Translations under genes and position numbers: made by a program | Notes under the pieces: generated by a model | Database searches by the model: none | What the model was told of the DNA's origin: nothing | The model's input: only the letters and a program-made list of their open reading frames with translations | NCBI GenBank assembly: GCA_036675025.1 | Contig: JAKFFN010000101.1 | Location: 1-64,000, forward strand | DNA: 64,000 nt | Source of the DNA: JAKFFN01 sp036675025 | GTDB taxonomy: Bacteria > Sumerlaeota > Sumerlaeia > Sumerlaeales > Sumerlaeaceae | Direction: 5' to 3' | Part shown: positions 16,678 through 24,956 of the stretch, in pieces | How the letters are laid out: every line of letters begins with the position of its first letter | How positions within the stretch are numbered: the first letter of the stretch is position 1

Positions 16678-19008
16678 TTACTTCTCACGCTTCACCGTAA
16701 GCTTCTCCAGGTCAATCTCCAGGTTTATGGTCGATCCCCTTCGAGAATCTTCCCACGTCAGGTTCAGCTTGTTATCCACCTGGATATCCTTCCAGGCTGA
16801 TGAGCCGACCTCGCCACGATTTTTCTGGGCGCCAAGATATGTCACTACCCTCTGAACCTCACTACCGTCGCCAGACAGATGAACTTCTGCTTTCAGATGC
16901 CACTCGTCAAACAGCGGTTTCTTGCCGTTGCCCAGCGGCACCGGATACACGTCCGTCTGGGTAAACTTTACCAGTTCGCTCGAACCCAGCGCATGGATCT
17001 TACCATCCAGGGTCACATCGCCCTTTGTAAGTGTAAAGCTATCGTCGGTCTTCGGGAAATCAGGAACATCAAATTCCGTCCGCCCATGAAACAGCAGCGT
17101 TGCCGTAGATGCTGTAGTTTTTATCTCATCAATCAGCACCGCCCCAGCATCCGGCAGAAAGATTGTCCAGCGCCGGTAAAGCTTAACAAATTCCGGGTAA
17201 GCATTCGTGGCATCTCCCACCACGTACGCCAGGTTTTCCTGTTCGCCATGCGCCACGTAACTGCCGGTGGTTTCTTTGGACCGCAACTGGCCGACCCCGT
17301 CGAAAAGAATCGAGTTATGTGACTGCGTGGTCCAGTAGTATTCCTTGCAGAACGGGCTGCCATAGAAATCACGCGTGCCGGTGTTCACCAGCAGTGGTTC
17401 ACCGTACGCTGCCATTACTATGGCGTTCTGATCATTATGGCTATGGCTGACATTGCCGTAAGGCGAGCAGCGCATTGCCACGTGGATACTGTTGGTTGTA
17501 TGCGCAAGGTCAGAATGGAAGAGGGCATAGCCCACTTCTTTAAAAAGCTTTAATAGCGGGGCATCCGCTGGCGGCGCCGCGGCAGGCTTTTCCATTTGCG
17601 ACCGCAGGAAAAGAAACGGTCCCAGGCCCACGGGCGCATTTACCTGCTCCACATACCACTGCCAGGCGCTGTTCTGTCGGTACAGCGCATACGCCGCCAG
17701 TGGACGGCCAATGGTATTAGGATGAGGCGGCTTCTCAGAGAAATCACCGAAGCCGGATACCGGGCTTCCCGGCGGGCAGACGTAAAGAGGGAAGTCGCCA
17801 ACGTTCGCATAAAAGGGCTTCCGGGTCCCGTCTATGCCCAGGCTGTCGCGCATAAGGTCCAGCCACCAGGTCACCCGGTCGTTGTAGGAAGACCAGTAGT
17901 GAATCCCCTCAGCCCAGCCGCCATTCTCCCCGCCCCAGAACGGGTACCATCCATAGAAGATCGTCATGGCATAGTTCATCCACTTTTCGGCCTCGGGAAT
18001 CTCTCCATAAAAAGCCAGGCCTGCCTCACCTAGGAAATGAAACATGCGGCCGAAGTGACTGTTATAGGCAAACTGCTCATACGGCTTTTTGCGCATATAA
18101 TCATAGGTTTCCTCGCCGCGGCCTCGCATGTGCGTCAATATCTGCTCTTTATCAGAATTGCTCAGAAGCGGATAAAGCCAGTCATAAGCGCGCGAGATGG
18201 AATGCAGCATGGGCATTCCCACCTCGTCATTGATCTTCATGCTGCTGGGGCCGAGGGGATCCCACCGCACATACTCCATCAGGTGCGCCTTGGCTTTGTC
18301 CCCATACTGTTTCTCCCCGGTCAAAAGCCACGCGAACGCCAGCGCGTCCATGTGAGCAGTCGCCGCGCTGGCCTGGCGCAGATATTCGCCCCACTCTCCT
18401 GCGTTCCATTTGCCGCCGGTCCACGGCTTAGGCTCAACCATTATCGGTGCGGTCAGGCTGCGGTCGGCTGACTGGATAAACTCGGTAAATGCCTGGTTAT
18501 CCGGCGTTGCTGCTTTGCGCAGCTCTGCCAGTTTCTCCGGCATCATAAACATCCGCGGGTGCGCCGCAGAGATTATTGAGCTTAGCTGCTGGTGCGAAGG
18601 CCGCGGAAACTCTACCGCAGAACTACCTATGGTAAAATCTCGAACGCTGCTCCAGCCAGAGCCCTCAGCGGTAGCCGTAGCATACCTGTAGCGCCAGTAA
18701 TAGGTCCCGGGGCGCAGTGTCTCGGTATGCGTGTACATCAGCCAGGGCCAATCTCGCACAGTAAACACGGGATCAGAAAAATCCAGGGAACGCGCAACCT
18801 GCAGCGTCCATGAAGTCGCTCGAGGTTCATTCAGCCACGCAATTGCCGGCGGATTTACTGCCGGCGCATCACCGGGCGGGGGAAGATAACCAACTTCTTC
18901 CTCAGAAGCAACGCGGTTGCTGACTTGAACTGCTGCGCAGCTGGCGCCATGGCAGATCAGGACGCAAAAAAGGAAGAGTAGTGCGATAAGGCTTGGGATA
19001 GTTCTCAT
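16678..19008 (-). CDS. Secreted heparinase II/III-like polysaccharide lyase with DUF4962-type N-terminus
   Basis: This 776-residue protein has a signal peptide (MRTIPSLIALLFLFCVLICHG). The first 130 residues form a fibronectin-like domain typical of DUF4962 (NPPAIAWLNEPRATSWTLQV...GTYYWRYRYAT). An alpha/alpha-toroid follows, with HMDALAFAWLLTGEKQYGDKA and ISRAYDWLYPLLS. The C-terminal heparinase II/III beta domain contains SHSHNDQNAIVMAAYGEPLL and TQSHNSILFDGVGQ, the conserved His/Asn blocks. This architecture occurs in alginate, heparin and chitosan-like lyases. The substrate is unknown. The stop touches the micro-ORF start, so lyase, micro-protein, MBOAT and SGNH genes form one operon. Confidence 0.9.
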   Translation of the reverse strand: MRTIPSLIALLFLFCVLICHGASCAAVQVSNRVASEEEVGYLPPPGDAPAVNPPAIAWLNEPRATSWTLQVARSLDFSDPVFTVRDWPWLMYTHTETLRPGTYYWRYRYATATAEGSGWSSVRDFTIGSSAVEFPRPSHQQLSSIISAAHPRMFMMPEKLAELRKAATPDNQAFTEFIQSADRSLTAPIMVEPKPWTGGKWNAGEWGEYLRQASAATAHMDALAFAWLLTGEKQYGDKAKAHLMEYVRWDPLGPSSMKINDEVGMPMLHSISRAYDWLYPLLSNSDKEQILTHMRGRGEETYDYMRKKPYEQFAYNSHFGRMFHFLGEAGLAFYGEIPEAEKWMNYAMTIFYGWYPFWGGENGGWAEGIHYWSSYNDRVTWWLDLMRDSLGIDGTRKPFYANVGDFPLYVCPPGSPVSGFGDFSEKPPHPNTIGRPLAAYALYRQNSAWQWYVEQVNAPVGLGPFLFLRSQMEKPAAAPPADAPLLKLFKEVGYALFHSDLAHTTNSIHVAMRCSPYGNVSHSHNDQNAIVMAAYGEPLLVNTGTRDFYGSPFCKEYYWTTQSHNSILFDGVGQLRSKETTGSYVAHGEQENLAYVVGDATNAYPEFVKLYRRWTIFLPDAGAVLIDEIKTTASTATLLFHGRTEFDVPDFPKTDDSFTLTKGDVTLDGKIHALGSSELVKFTQTDVYPVPLGNGKKPLFDEWHLKAEVHLSGDGSEVQRVVTYLGAQKNRGEVGSSAWKDIQVDNKLNLTWEDSRRGSTINLEIDLEKLTVKREK

Positions 19009-19079
19009 GCTGTCGCATGCAAAACACCATATCAGCTAATAGCAACCGATTTGAAGACCCGGTAACGGGCAGTAAAAAA

Positions 19080-19340
19080 TCAGGCCTCTGCGAGGGAGTC
19101 CGCAAGCACCGTGGCAGTATTATTAACCACCTCAATAAACCCGCCCGTAAGGCTGATTACACGGGTGCCATCAGAGCCTGTAACAGTGAGGTTGCCTTTA
19201 CCGAGAGCAGAAATCAGCGGTGCGTGGTCAGCAAGTACGCCAAAGTATCCGTCGAGGCCGGGAGCCTGTATTGAAGTGACAAGCTCATCTACGACCTTCT
19301 TTTCCTGAGTAAAAACCTGCAGACGAAACTGTTTGGCCAT
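19080..19340 (-). CDS. atpC: ATP synthase epsilon subunit, beta-sandwich domain only
   Basis: This 86-residue protein matches the N-terminal beta-sandwich of F1 epsilon: FRLQVFTQEKKVVDE, QAPGLDGYFGVLADHAPLISAL, and GGFIEVVNNTATVLAD. The usual protein is about 130-140 residues, with a C-terminal helical hairpin that inhibits ATP hydrolysis. That hairpin is missing here; the stop follows LAEA directly. Short epsilons are known in some phyla. No other atp gene flanks it: the next gene upstream is on the opposite strand. It is therefore either separated from the main atp operon or a spare copy. The start ATG 19340 is clear. Confidence 0.9.
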   Translation of the reverse strand: MAKQFRLQVFTQEKKVVDELVTSIQAPGLDGYFGVLADHAPLISALGKGNLTVTGSDGTRVISLTGGFIEVVNNTATVLADSLAEA

Positions 19341-19485
19341 CCTGGTAACTGATCCCTGTAAAGTTCTACGGCCGCTCCCCTAGTTGGGATCAACCTTATG
19401 CCTTACACAATTTTACCGGATTTGTATTGCCGGATTAGATAAAACTGTTTTCTCGTGCAGCCCAAAGCGTCTTTAGGATGATTTT

Positions 19486-20175
19486 ATGACTGATTTGGAC
19501 AACCAGGAAAACCTTTGGGATTATTACCAGAACGAGACCCCTGACTATTTTACCGGCGCCCTGCCGCGGTATAAGTTTCTTTTAAAGGCCATACCCGCCG
19601 GCGCTGCCGCCCTGAACATTGGCGTAGGATCCGGCCGGTTTGAAGACCTGGCGCAAGAGAAGGGGGTAGATATTTACGCTCTCGACCCTGTCCCCAAGTC
19701 CATTGAAACGCTGCAGTCGCGCCTTGGCCTGGGTGAAAAGGCACGCTCCGGCTACAGTCAGGATATTCCTTTCCCCGATTCCACTTTCGATTTCGTTGTT
19801 GCTTCAGAGGTCCTTGAGCATCTGTCCCCCGAAATCACCGCGGCTACACTTAAAGAAATTCGCCGGGTACTGAAACCCGGCGGAGCTTTTATCGGGACCG
19901 TTCCCGCCCGCGAGAACCTGCAGGAGCAGATTGTCGTCTGCCCCGGATGCTCCCTCCGGTTCCACCGGTGGGGTCACCAGCAATCCTTTTCAATAGAAAG
20001 CATGCGTCATCTTCTGTCGAAAGAACTGAAGCCTGTCCAGGTCGAAGAAAAGCTTTTCATCGCGTACAGCCTTCTCAACTTTAAAGGCCGCATTGTTGGC
20101 GCAGTGAAATACCTGCTGTTCAAACTGGGTGTCATGGGCTCAAATCAAAACGTCTATTTCCGCGCAGTGAAGTAA
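19486..20175 (+). CDS. Class I SAM-dependent methyltransferase
   Basis: This 229-residue protein of the Methyltransf_11 type has motif I as LNIGVGSGRFEDL (about residues 43-55) and an acidic motif II in IYALDPVP. The post-motif region reads DIPFPDSTFDFVVASEVLEHL, followed by RRVLKPGGAFIGTVP. A CxxC pair in VVCPGCSLRFHRWGHQQSF may bind zinc; this Cys/His block occurs in methyltransferases linked to surface-glycan or lipid modification. The substrate is unknown. It stands alone on the plus strand between minus-strand genes. Confidence 0.88.
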   Translation: MTDLDNQENLWDYYQNETPDYFTGALPRYKFLLKAIPAGAAALNIGVGSGRFEDLAQEKGVDIYALDPVPKSIETLQSRLGLGEKARSGYSQDIPFPDSTFDFVVASEVLEHLSPEITAATLKEIRRVLKPGGAFIGTVPARENLQEQIVVCPGCSLRFHRWGHQQSFSIESMRHLLSKELKPVQVEEKLFIAYSLLNFKGRIVGAVKYLLFKLGVMGSNQNVYFRAVK

Positions 20176-20195
20176 AGGCTCTATCAGTCCGCCTT

Positions 20196-20747
20196 TCACC
20201 ATGTTGCGCTGGCGTCTCTCAGCCTTTTTTGCATCAGGTGTTCGGTGTTTCCAGGCTGCAGGCAGTCTTCCATGCTCGCAATCCGGCGATACCTCTGCAT
20301 GGCGTAAAACCCCTGAGCAGCTTTGTTGAAATCGCTCACCATCAGATACATTTTATGGATTCCACTGCGGAGCGTCTGGTTTTCTGCCGCCCGTAATAAT
20401 TGGCTGCCAACTCCTTTGCCATGACCTTCCTCAAATACCGCCAGCGCGTGCACATAGCCACCGTCTGGAATTGCCTTCCATTCGCACGGCCAGGCCACCT
20501 TATGATGGGCTGCAAGTGGCATTCCGAAACCACGTTCAAAAGCCATTTCTCCAAACCCATACCGCCGGAATACGATAACCCCCAGCACACGCCCGGCCTC
20601 ATCCCACACAAGCACTTCGCGCTGTTTGTCGTCCTTTATAGCTTTCGCCACGGCTTCCCCGGCAATATCCAGCCGCTTCCATGGGTCCATTTCGCCCAGT
20701 TTGTCGCACAGCAGATCAAGCTCTTCAGCCAGGGCCGGGCGAATCAT
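20196..20747 (-). CDS. GNAT-family N-acetyltransferase
   Basis: This 183-residue protein has the acetyl-CoA binding block VHALAVFEEGHGKGVGSQLLRAAENQ and the closing KMYLMVSDFNKAAQGFYAMQRYRRI. Length and order fit a stand-alone GNAT. Its ATG overlaps the stop of the oxidoreductase gene (ATGA), so the two are cotranscribed and translationally coupled. The substrate cannot be guessed from the sequence. Confidence 0.85.
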   Translation of the reverse strand: MIRPALAEELDLLCDKLGEMDPWKRLDIAGEAVAKAIKDDKQREVLVWDEAGRVLGVIVFRRYGFGEMAFERGFGMPLAAHHKVAWPCEWKAIPDGGYVHALAVFEEGHGKGVGSQLLRAAENQTLRSGIHKMYLMVSDFNKAAQGFYAMQRYRRIASMEDCLQPGNTEHLMQKRLRDASATW

Positions 20748-22018
20748 AATTCATCCACCGACGGCACTGCGAGTGTTTTGCCACCCTGCATGGCGCTTTG
20801 GTGGGCCATGATCCCGGGAATCGCCATGTTCAGCGCGAGGTCCACGCCCATGCTCGGCGGCCTGCCCTTAACCAACGCGTCAATAAACTCATGAGTTAGG
20901 AACGTGTGAGAACCGTCATGGCCGCTGATGTGCCGCAGCGGTTCCGGAAGGATGTCAGTCTGCCACCACAGCTTCTGGTCATGTTTTTCATAGCGGGCCA
21001 GCCGCTCTCCGCTATCCTGCGCCGCCTTCACCACCTCATCAGACCTCCGGATGATTGGTCCCTCGCCGTTGGGATGCGGCGCGTAAAAACTCATTTTCTC
21101 GCCCAACCAGATTGCCCGCTCAGTGTTTGCCAGTGCACCACGCCAGTAGACCGCCGCCCTTAGTGTGTTTCCCTTATCCGTTTTGAAAAAGGCAGTTTCT
21201 CCCCAATAAGGATTATTGAAAGCGTTGTCCTTCAAGATTGGCGAGTCATCGCCCCAGCCATGGCACGTTACCTCCGTAAGCCTCTCCCCTGTCACCGCCA
21301 TCAGCTGGCCAGTGCAGTGCGTGGAATAGAGCATCGGCGGCAAACCGTATCGCCACGTGCGTTTGCCCGCGTCATCCACAAAAAGCGTTTCGAGCCCGGG
21401 ATGATGATACTCAGCCTCGCAACAGAAGATGTTTCCAAACTTACCCTCGCCATGCCATTTGCGCGCAGATATCACCGACTGGTGATAATAGCTCGTCTCG
21501 GCCATGAAATACAACAACCCGCTCTTCCGCACTCCGTCCCTAAGTTGCCTCGCCCCCTCAAGAGTCATGGCTGCCGGTGATGCTGCTGCCACATGTTTGC
21601 CGTGCTCGAAGCACAACAGGCAATGGCGCACCAAGTCAGTCGCCCCTGTGAACACCGCTATGGCATCAAGTTCAGGATCCTTTACCATTTCCTCCAGCGA
21701 TGCATATCCCCGCTCGCAGCCGTAGACTTCCTTCATATAGGCCAGCCGCTCAGGGATCAGGTCTGTTACCGCGCGCACGTCGCATTGCGGATGCTCATGC
21801 CAGTATAACTGCGCACCAAAATGCCCCCCAGCTACGCCCAACCGCACCGGCGCCTTCACAGGATCAGTTCGTCTACCAGCGGCACCAGCACCTGGTAGCG
21901 CAGCGGGGTTATCGGCGCGCACATCACTTACCACTGCGACGGCCCCCGCCGCCACAGCGCCTGCCTTAAGAAAATCTCGCCGACTGATTCCGTCAATGTT
22001 GTCGATCAAGTTGGTCAT
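20744..22018 (-). CDS. Tat-exported Gfo/Idh/MocA-family oxidoreductase
   Basis: This 424-residue protein has a twin-arginine signal (ISRRDFLKAGAVAAGAVAVV) and then a Rossmann NAD(P)-binding start (VRLGVAGGHFGAQLYW). LDAIAVFTGATDLVRHCLLCFEHGKHVAAASPAAM is the usual region where a lysine and EKP motif sit. Here the EKP-like spot reads AAASPAA, so the classical catalytic Lys-Pro is changed. The C-terminal domain has GEGKFGNIFCCEAEYHHPG. Exported members of this family carry bound cofactor and act on sugars or glycosides. The change at the EKP site makes the standard dehydrogenase reaction doubtful. Confidence 0.85.
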   Translation of the reverse strand: MTNLIDNIDGISRRDFLKAGAVAAGAVAVVSDVRADNPAALPGAGAAGRRTDPVKAPVRLGVAGGHFGAQLYWHEHPQCDVRAVTDLIPERLAYMKEVYGCERGYASLEEMVKDPELDAIAVFTGATDLVRHCLLCFEHGKHVAAASPAAMTLEGARQLRDGVRKSGLLYFMAETSYYHQSVISARKWHGEGKFGNIFCCEAEYHHPGLETLFVDDAGKRTWRYGLPPMLYSTHCTGQLMAVTGERLTEVTCHGWGDDSPILKDNAFNNPYWGETAFFKTDKGNTLRAAVYWRGALANTERAIWLGEKMSFYAPHPNGEGPIIRRSDEVVKAAQDSGERLARYEKHDQKLWWQTDILPEPLRHISGHDGSHTFLTHEFIDALVKGRPPSMGVDLALNMAIPGIMAHQSAMQGGKTLAVPSVDEL

Positions 22019-22363
22019 CAGTTGTAAAATGTTGGCGGAATCGTTTACTCATATACAAGAGATTTGTTGGGGGCCACAAACATTCCATTTGTGTGTTTCT
22101 GCGGTCGCTTAAAAGAAGGACCTGGGCTTGTCGCAAAAACATAAAAGTGAAAATCACCGGCCTACCACAACCCGGCGGCAAATTCCTAATTCTGCAAGTC
22201 GACGGCGAAGAGCCGCTCCCCGTCCCCCTCGGCGAGTAAGGCAGAAACGAATCCGGCGGTGCGATCGAACTCCAATCGCACCGCGATACTCTCTCGCTAG
22301 GCTGAATCGACAGACCAATCACAAGGGGGCCACGCCCCATCGTTCTGCGCTTTTTCTTTCTGG
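22019..22363. other. Intergenic region with one hairpin and a coding-like remnant
   Basis: No convincing gene is seen between the oxidoreductase and PhoD genes. CGGTGCGAT (22257-22265) and ATCGCACCG (22275-22283) form a perfect nine-base hairpin. A short plus-strand frame at 22147-22239 (GTG to TAA, 30 residues, containing GLPQPGGKFLILQVDGEE) reads like protein and could be a fragment of a lost gene. The rest is without recognisable structure. Confidence 0.35.
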
Positions 22364-22412
22364 TTTTTACTTTCTACTTTCTACTTTCTACGTTCTGCTT
22401 TCTACATTCTAC
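22364..22412. repeat. Seven-base tandem repeat, seven imperfect units of TTTCTAC
   Basis: Seven contiguous heptamers (four of them exactly TTTCTAC; the others TTTTTAC, GTTCTGC and ATTCTAC) run up to the PhoD gene stop. The period of seven does not fit codons and the tract is outside genes, so it is a simple-sequence array. Confidence 0.8.
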
Positions 22413-24838
22413 TACCCTTTAGCCACCTGATCAAACCCAAACGTCATCGGCCATCCCGCATACTGTTTCGCCTCCGGCGCGGCCGGGTCCGCGTCCCACC
22501 GCCAGCAGTGTAGGGTGTACTCGCGGGTATCGAGATCTACGTCAACTATGCCGTAGCCTTCCGCCTTCAGGTTGCGATCCCCGATTCCCTGGCCGCGCCC
22601 CTTAATGTGCTTGCGATACTCCTTAAAGGTTATCGACGGGTTCGCCACCGCCAGAACTCGCATCTTGTTGCCGAATCCATCCTGGAAATCGCCCGTGTTG
22701 GGCGTTTCCCCGGCGTTTGCCAGCGGCTGAGCCGGCTCAAACCACCGTGTCCAACTCGTTGATCCCGCCGGACCGGAAAACTGGATCGGGCCATCCGTGT
22801 ACGTATCATCGCCCAACCTTATTACCGACCCCAGGTGCTGATCGCCAGCCAGAATGAGTACGTTCGCATCGCGAAGCAGCCGCACCGCATGAATGCGCGC
22901 CAGCGGCGGATATCCGTTGGAATCGAAATCCACTACCGCAAGACCGTCAGGACTTGTCTGCGCACAACCCAGCAGCGTCGCAGTCAGGCAGATGCGCGCA
23001 TCTGCATCCTTAACCTTCTGTCCCCATTCCTTAACAAACTTTTCCTGCCTATCACCCAGCAACTCTGGCACATGCATGTTCAGGCTTTCACCCTGGATCG
23101 GCGCCGTTTTAAACTTCCGATCTTCCAGCAGACAGAATTCCACGCCCCCATACTTGAACGCGCAATAGTAGACGCCAATTCCCTGCTGAACCGGCCGCGG
23201 GTCATACGGGTCCGGGTTATGCCCACATTGCGTCGCCTGAACCATGTTCACCCACGAAGCCGCACGTACGTAGCCGCCAAGGTCCTGGTTTCCATCCGGC
23301 GCCTGCCGTCCGCCGTTGCCCCAAAGATTGCCGTGGTAAACGTCGTGATCATCCACCAGCACGAGGGTCGGGCGATCCCGTGTAATTTCCCGGTACGACC
23401 ACAACCACAGGTAGTACTTGTACAGGTAATCAAATATCGGGTTTTCATCCCGCACCTTTGTTGTCGGATTTGTCTCGTAAAACTGATCCCCCACAAACGC
23501 CAGCATGTCCGGGTTGAGTTTCTTCGAGCCCTCTACGATCTCCGTGTAAGGCATGTAAATGCATTGGGGCGTGTAGCGTCCCAAGTCCTGTGAGTTCGGC
23601 AACTGCCTGCGTCCGCCGCCGCCGTCGAGATTCCGCGCTGCTGCGATGGTGCAGCTGTACAGCCCGATGCGAAGCTGCCGGCCTGCGTGGCGCGGGTCAC
23701 GCCGCACCGTTCCTTCATAATAGGCTTTCCGCCCCTGCCCCGTGCCGTCGTCTTCATACGCCACCCGGTATTGCCAGTCCTTGCTGTCGTCCCAGTTGTC
23801 CAGACGAAAGGTCGCACAGTACCCTCCCGCAATCTCCTTCCGCGCGACTTCCCGCCAGGTCCCCTGCCCCGCTTCCCGCACCTCCAGAGTCACATGCTGG
23901 GGATCACTGGCAGAGATCGGCATCAGTTGCGCCGTCATCTTCATGACATTTCCATTTAGCGAAAACAAAGTACCCAGCACCGGACCAACCGCACGCTCCC
24001 CAGACCGTCCGACCTTGTCGCCATCTGCCGTAACATCTTTAAACCAGTATCGGGCGCCATCCGGACCCGAAGTCGCTGCGGAAACCAGCATGATCCCGCC
24101 GAGCAATTCCTCTTCCTTTACTCCTTCCAGCACCGCACTTGAGACAACAGCATCTCCATCCTTTGCCGTCAGCGTCAATGCATACTCCCCGCCGCCGGGC
24201 GCCACCTGCAGTGTCAGCGTCAATGGCTGACCGCTATACGCCACCGTACCAGCCATTTTTGTTGAAGGAAGTTCCTTATACTCCTGCCACTTGTCTTCGC
24301 TCGTGTGCTCCCGAAAAGCCGCTTTGCCGTCGGTATCCACCACGCAAAGCAAACCGCCGCCTTCGCCCGATGCTTTCTGCACGAGCGCTGCCGCCCGGTA
24401 ATCAAGCTTGCCGGCGCCTGCGCCTACCAGGAATCCGCCAAAGCCTTTTCCCTTCGGAGAGATTCGGCCGAGAGTAGCCGTAATCGTTGCCGATCCTTCG
24501 CCCGGCTTCAGGTCGCGGGTTATCAAAGATACCGTCCGCAGATCCGGCCCCTTTTCGTCGGACACGCACTCAATCCGGCCTTCTATCAGCCGCCAGTCTT
24601 GAAGCCTGTTCCCCCAAAAATGCGGGCCAAGCCACTCCCGCTGCACGTAGTCAGGCAAAGCTTTTGTGTCTTCCACGGCATTAAGAAGCGCGGCATTTTC
24701 TTTCCCGACTGCTCCCCCTGCTGCACTGGTTTCACTACCAGTTGTCTCCGCTTTGGCTCCAGGAATAAGGACTGGAACAATAGCTCCTGCCATAGCCATT
24801 TTTAAAAAGTCACGACGACGAATTGGGAAATTGCTCAA
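22412..24838 (-). CDS. Tat-exported PhoD-like phosphatase/phosphodiesterase
   Basis: This 808-residue protein has a strong twin-arginine signal (PIRRRDFLKMAMAGA). The C-terminal half is the PhoD metallophosphatase domain. Metal-site blocks are MLAFVGDQFYET, PTLVLVDDHDVYHGNLWG and VLILAGDQHLGSV, the last with His. The N-terminal half (about residues 60-290) is beta-rich (for example GFGGFLVGAGAGKLDYRAA) and looks like an extra lectin/jelly-roll domain, making the protein longer than typical PhoD (about 500-550). It should act on phosphate mono- or diesters outside the cytoplasm. Start ATG 24838 gives the RR signal in register. Confidence 0.9.
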   Translation of the reverse strand: MSNFPIRRRDFLKMAMAGAIVPVLIPGAKAETTGSETSAAGGAVGKENAALLNAVEDTKALPDYVQREWLGPHFWGNRLQDWRLIEGRIECVSDEKGPDLRTVSLITRDLKPGEGSATITATLGRISPKGKGFGGFLVGAGAGKLDYRAAALVQKASGEGGGLLCVVDTDGKAAFREHTSEDKWQEYKELPSTKMAGTVAYSGQPLTLTLQVAPGGGEYALTLTAKDGDAVVSSAVLEGVKEEELLGGIMLVSAATSGPDGARYWFKDVTADGDKVGRSGERAVGPVLGTLFSLNGNVMKMTAQLMPISASDPQHVTLEVREAGQGTWREVARKEIAGGYCATFRLDNWDDSKDWQYRVAYEDDGTGQGRKAYYEGTVRRDPRHAGRQLRIGLYSCTIAAARNLDGGGGRRQLPNSQDLGRYTPQCIYMPYTEIVEGSKKLNPDMLAFVGDQFYETNPTTKVRDENPIFDYLYKYYLWLWSYREITRDRPTLVLVDDHDVYHGNLWGNGGRQAPDGNQDLGGYVRAASWVNMVQATQCGHNPDPYDPRPVQQGIGVYYCAFKYGGVEFCLLEDRKFKTAPIQGESLNMHVPELLGDRQEKFVKEWGQKVKDADARICLTATLLGCAQTSPDGLAVVDFDSNGYPPLARIHAVRLLRDANVLILAGDQHLGSVIRLGDDTYTDGPIQFSGPAGSTSWTRWFEPAQPLANAGETPNTGDFQDGFGNKMRVLAVANPSITFKEYRKHIKGRGQGIGDRNLKAEGYGIVDVDLDTREYTLHCWRWDADPAAPEAKQYAGWPMTFGFDQVAKG

Positions 24839-24886
24839 TGGATTTACCCCTTGAAAATTTGGACGCGGTCGGCATCAATGCCCGCA

Positions 24887-24925
24887 GTAAAAGCGGCGTC
24901 GGAGGCCTGCTGCCTGCGACGCCGC
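24887..24925 (-). terminator. Rho-independent terminator after the sulfatase gene
   Basis: On the minus strand GCGGCGTCG (24925-24917) pairs perfectly with CGACGCCGC (24901-24893) and is followed by TTTTA. It sits 32 bp past the sulfatase stop, in the right direction to end that transcript. Confidence 0.75.
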
Positions 24926-24956
24926 GATAGTTCTCAATCACACAAAAAGGCAGCCA

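Noticed and set aside
21993..22340. 115-residue minus-strand frame in the 22.0-22.4 kb gap
   Set aside because: Overlaps the oxidoreductase start, has no ribosome site and reads as Arg/Pro/Ser-rich noise.
22835..23593. 252-residue plus-strand frame over the PhoD gene
   Set aside because: Shadow of a gene with clear metal-site motifs on the other strand.
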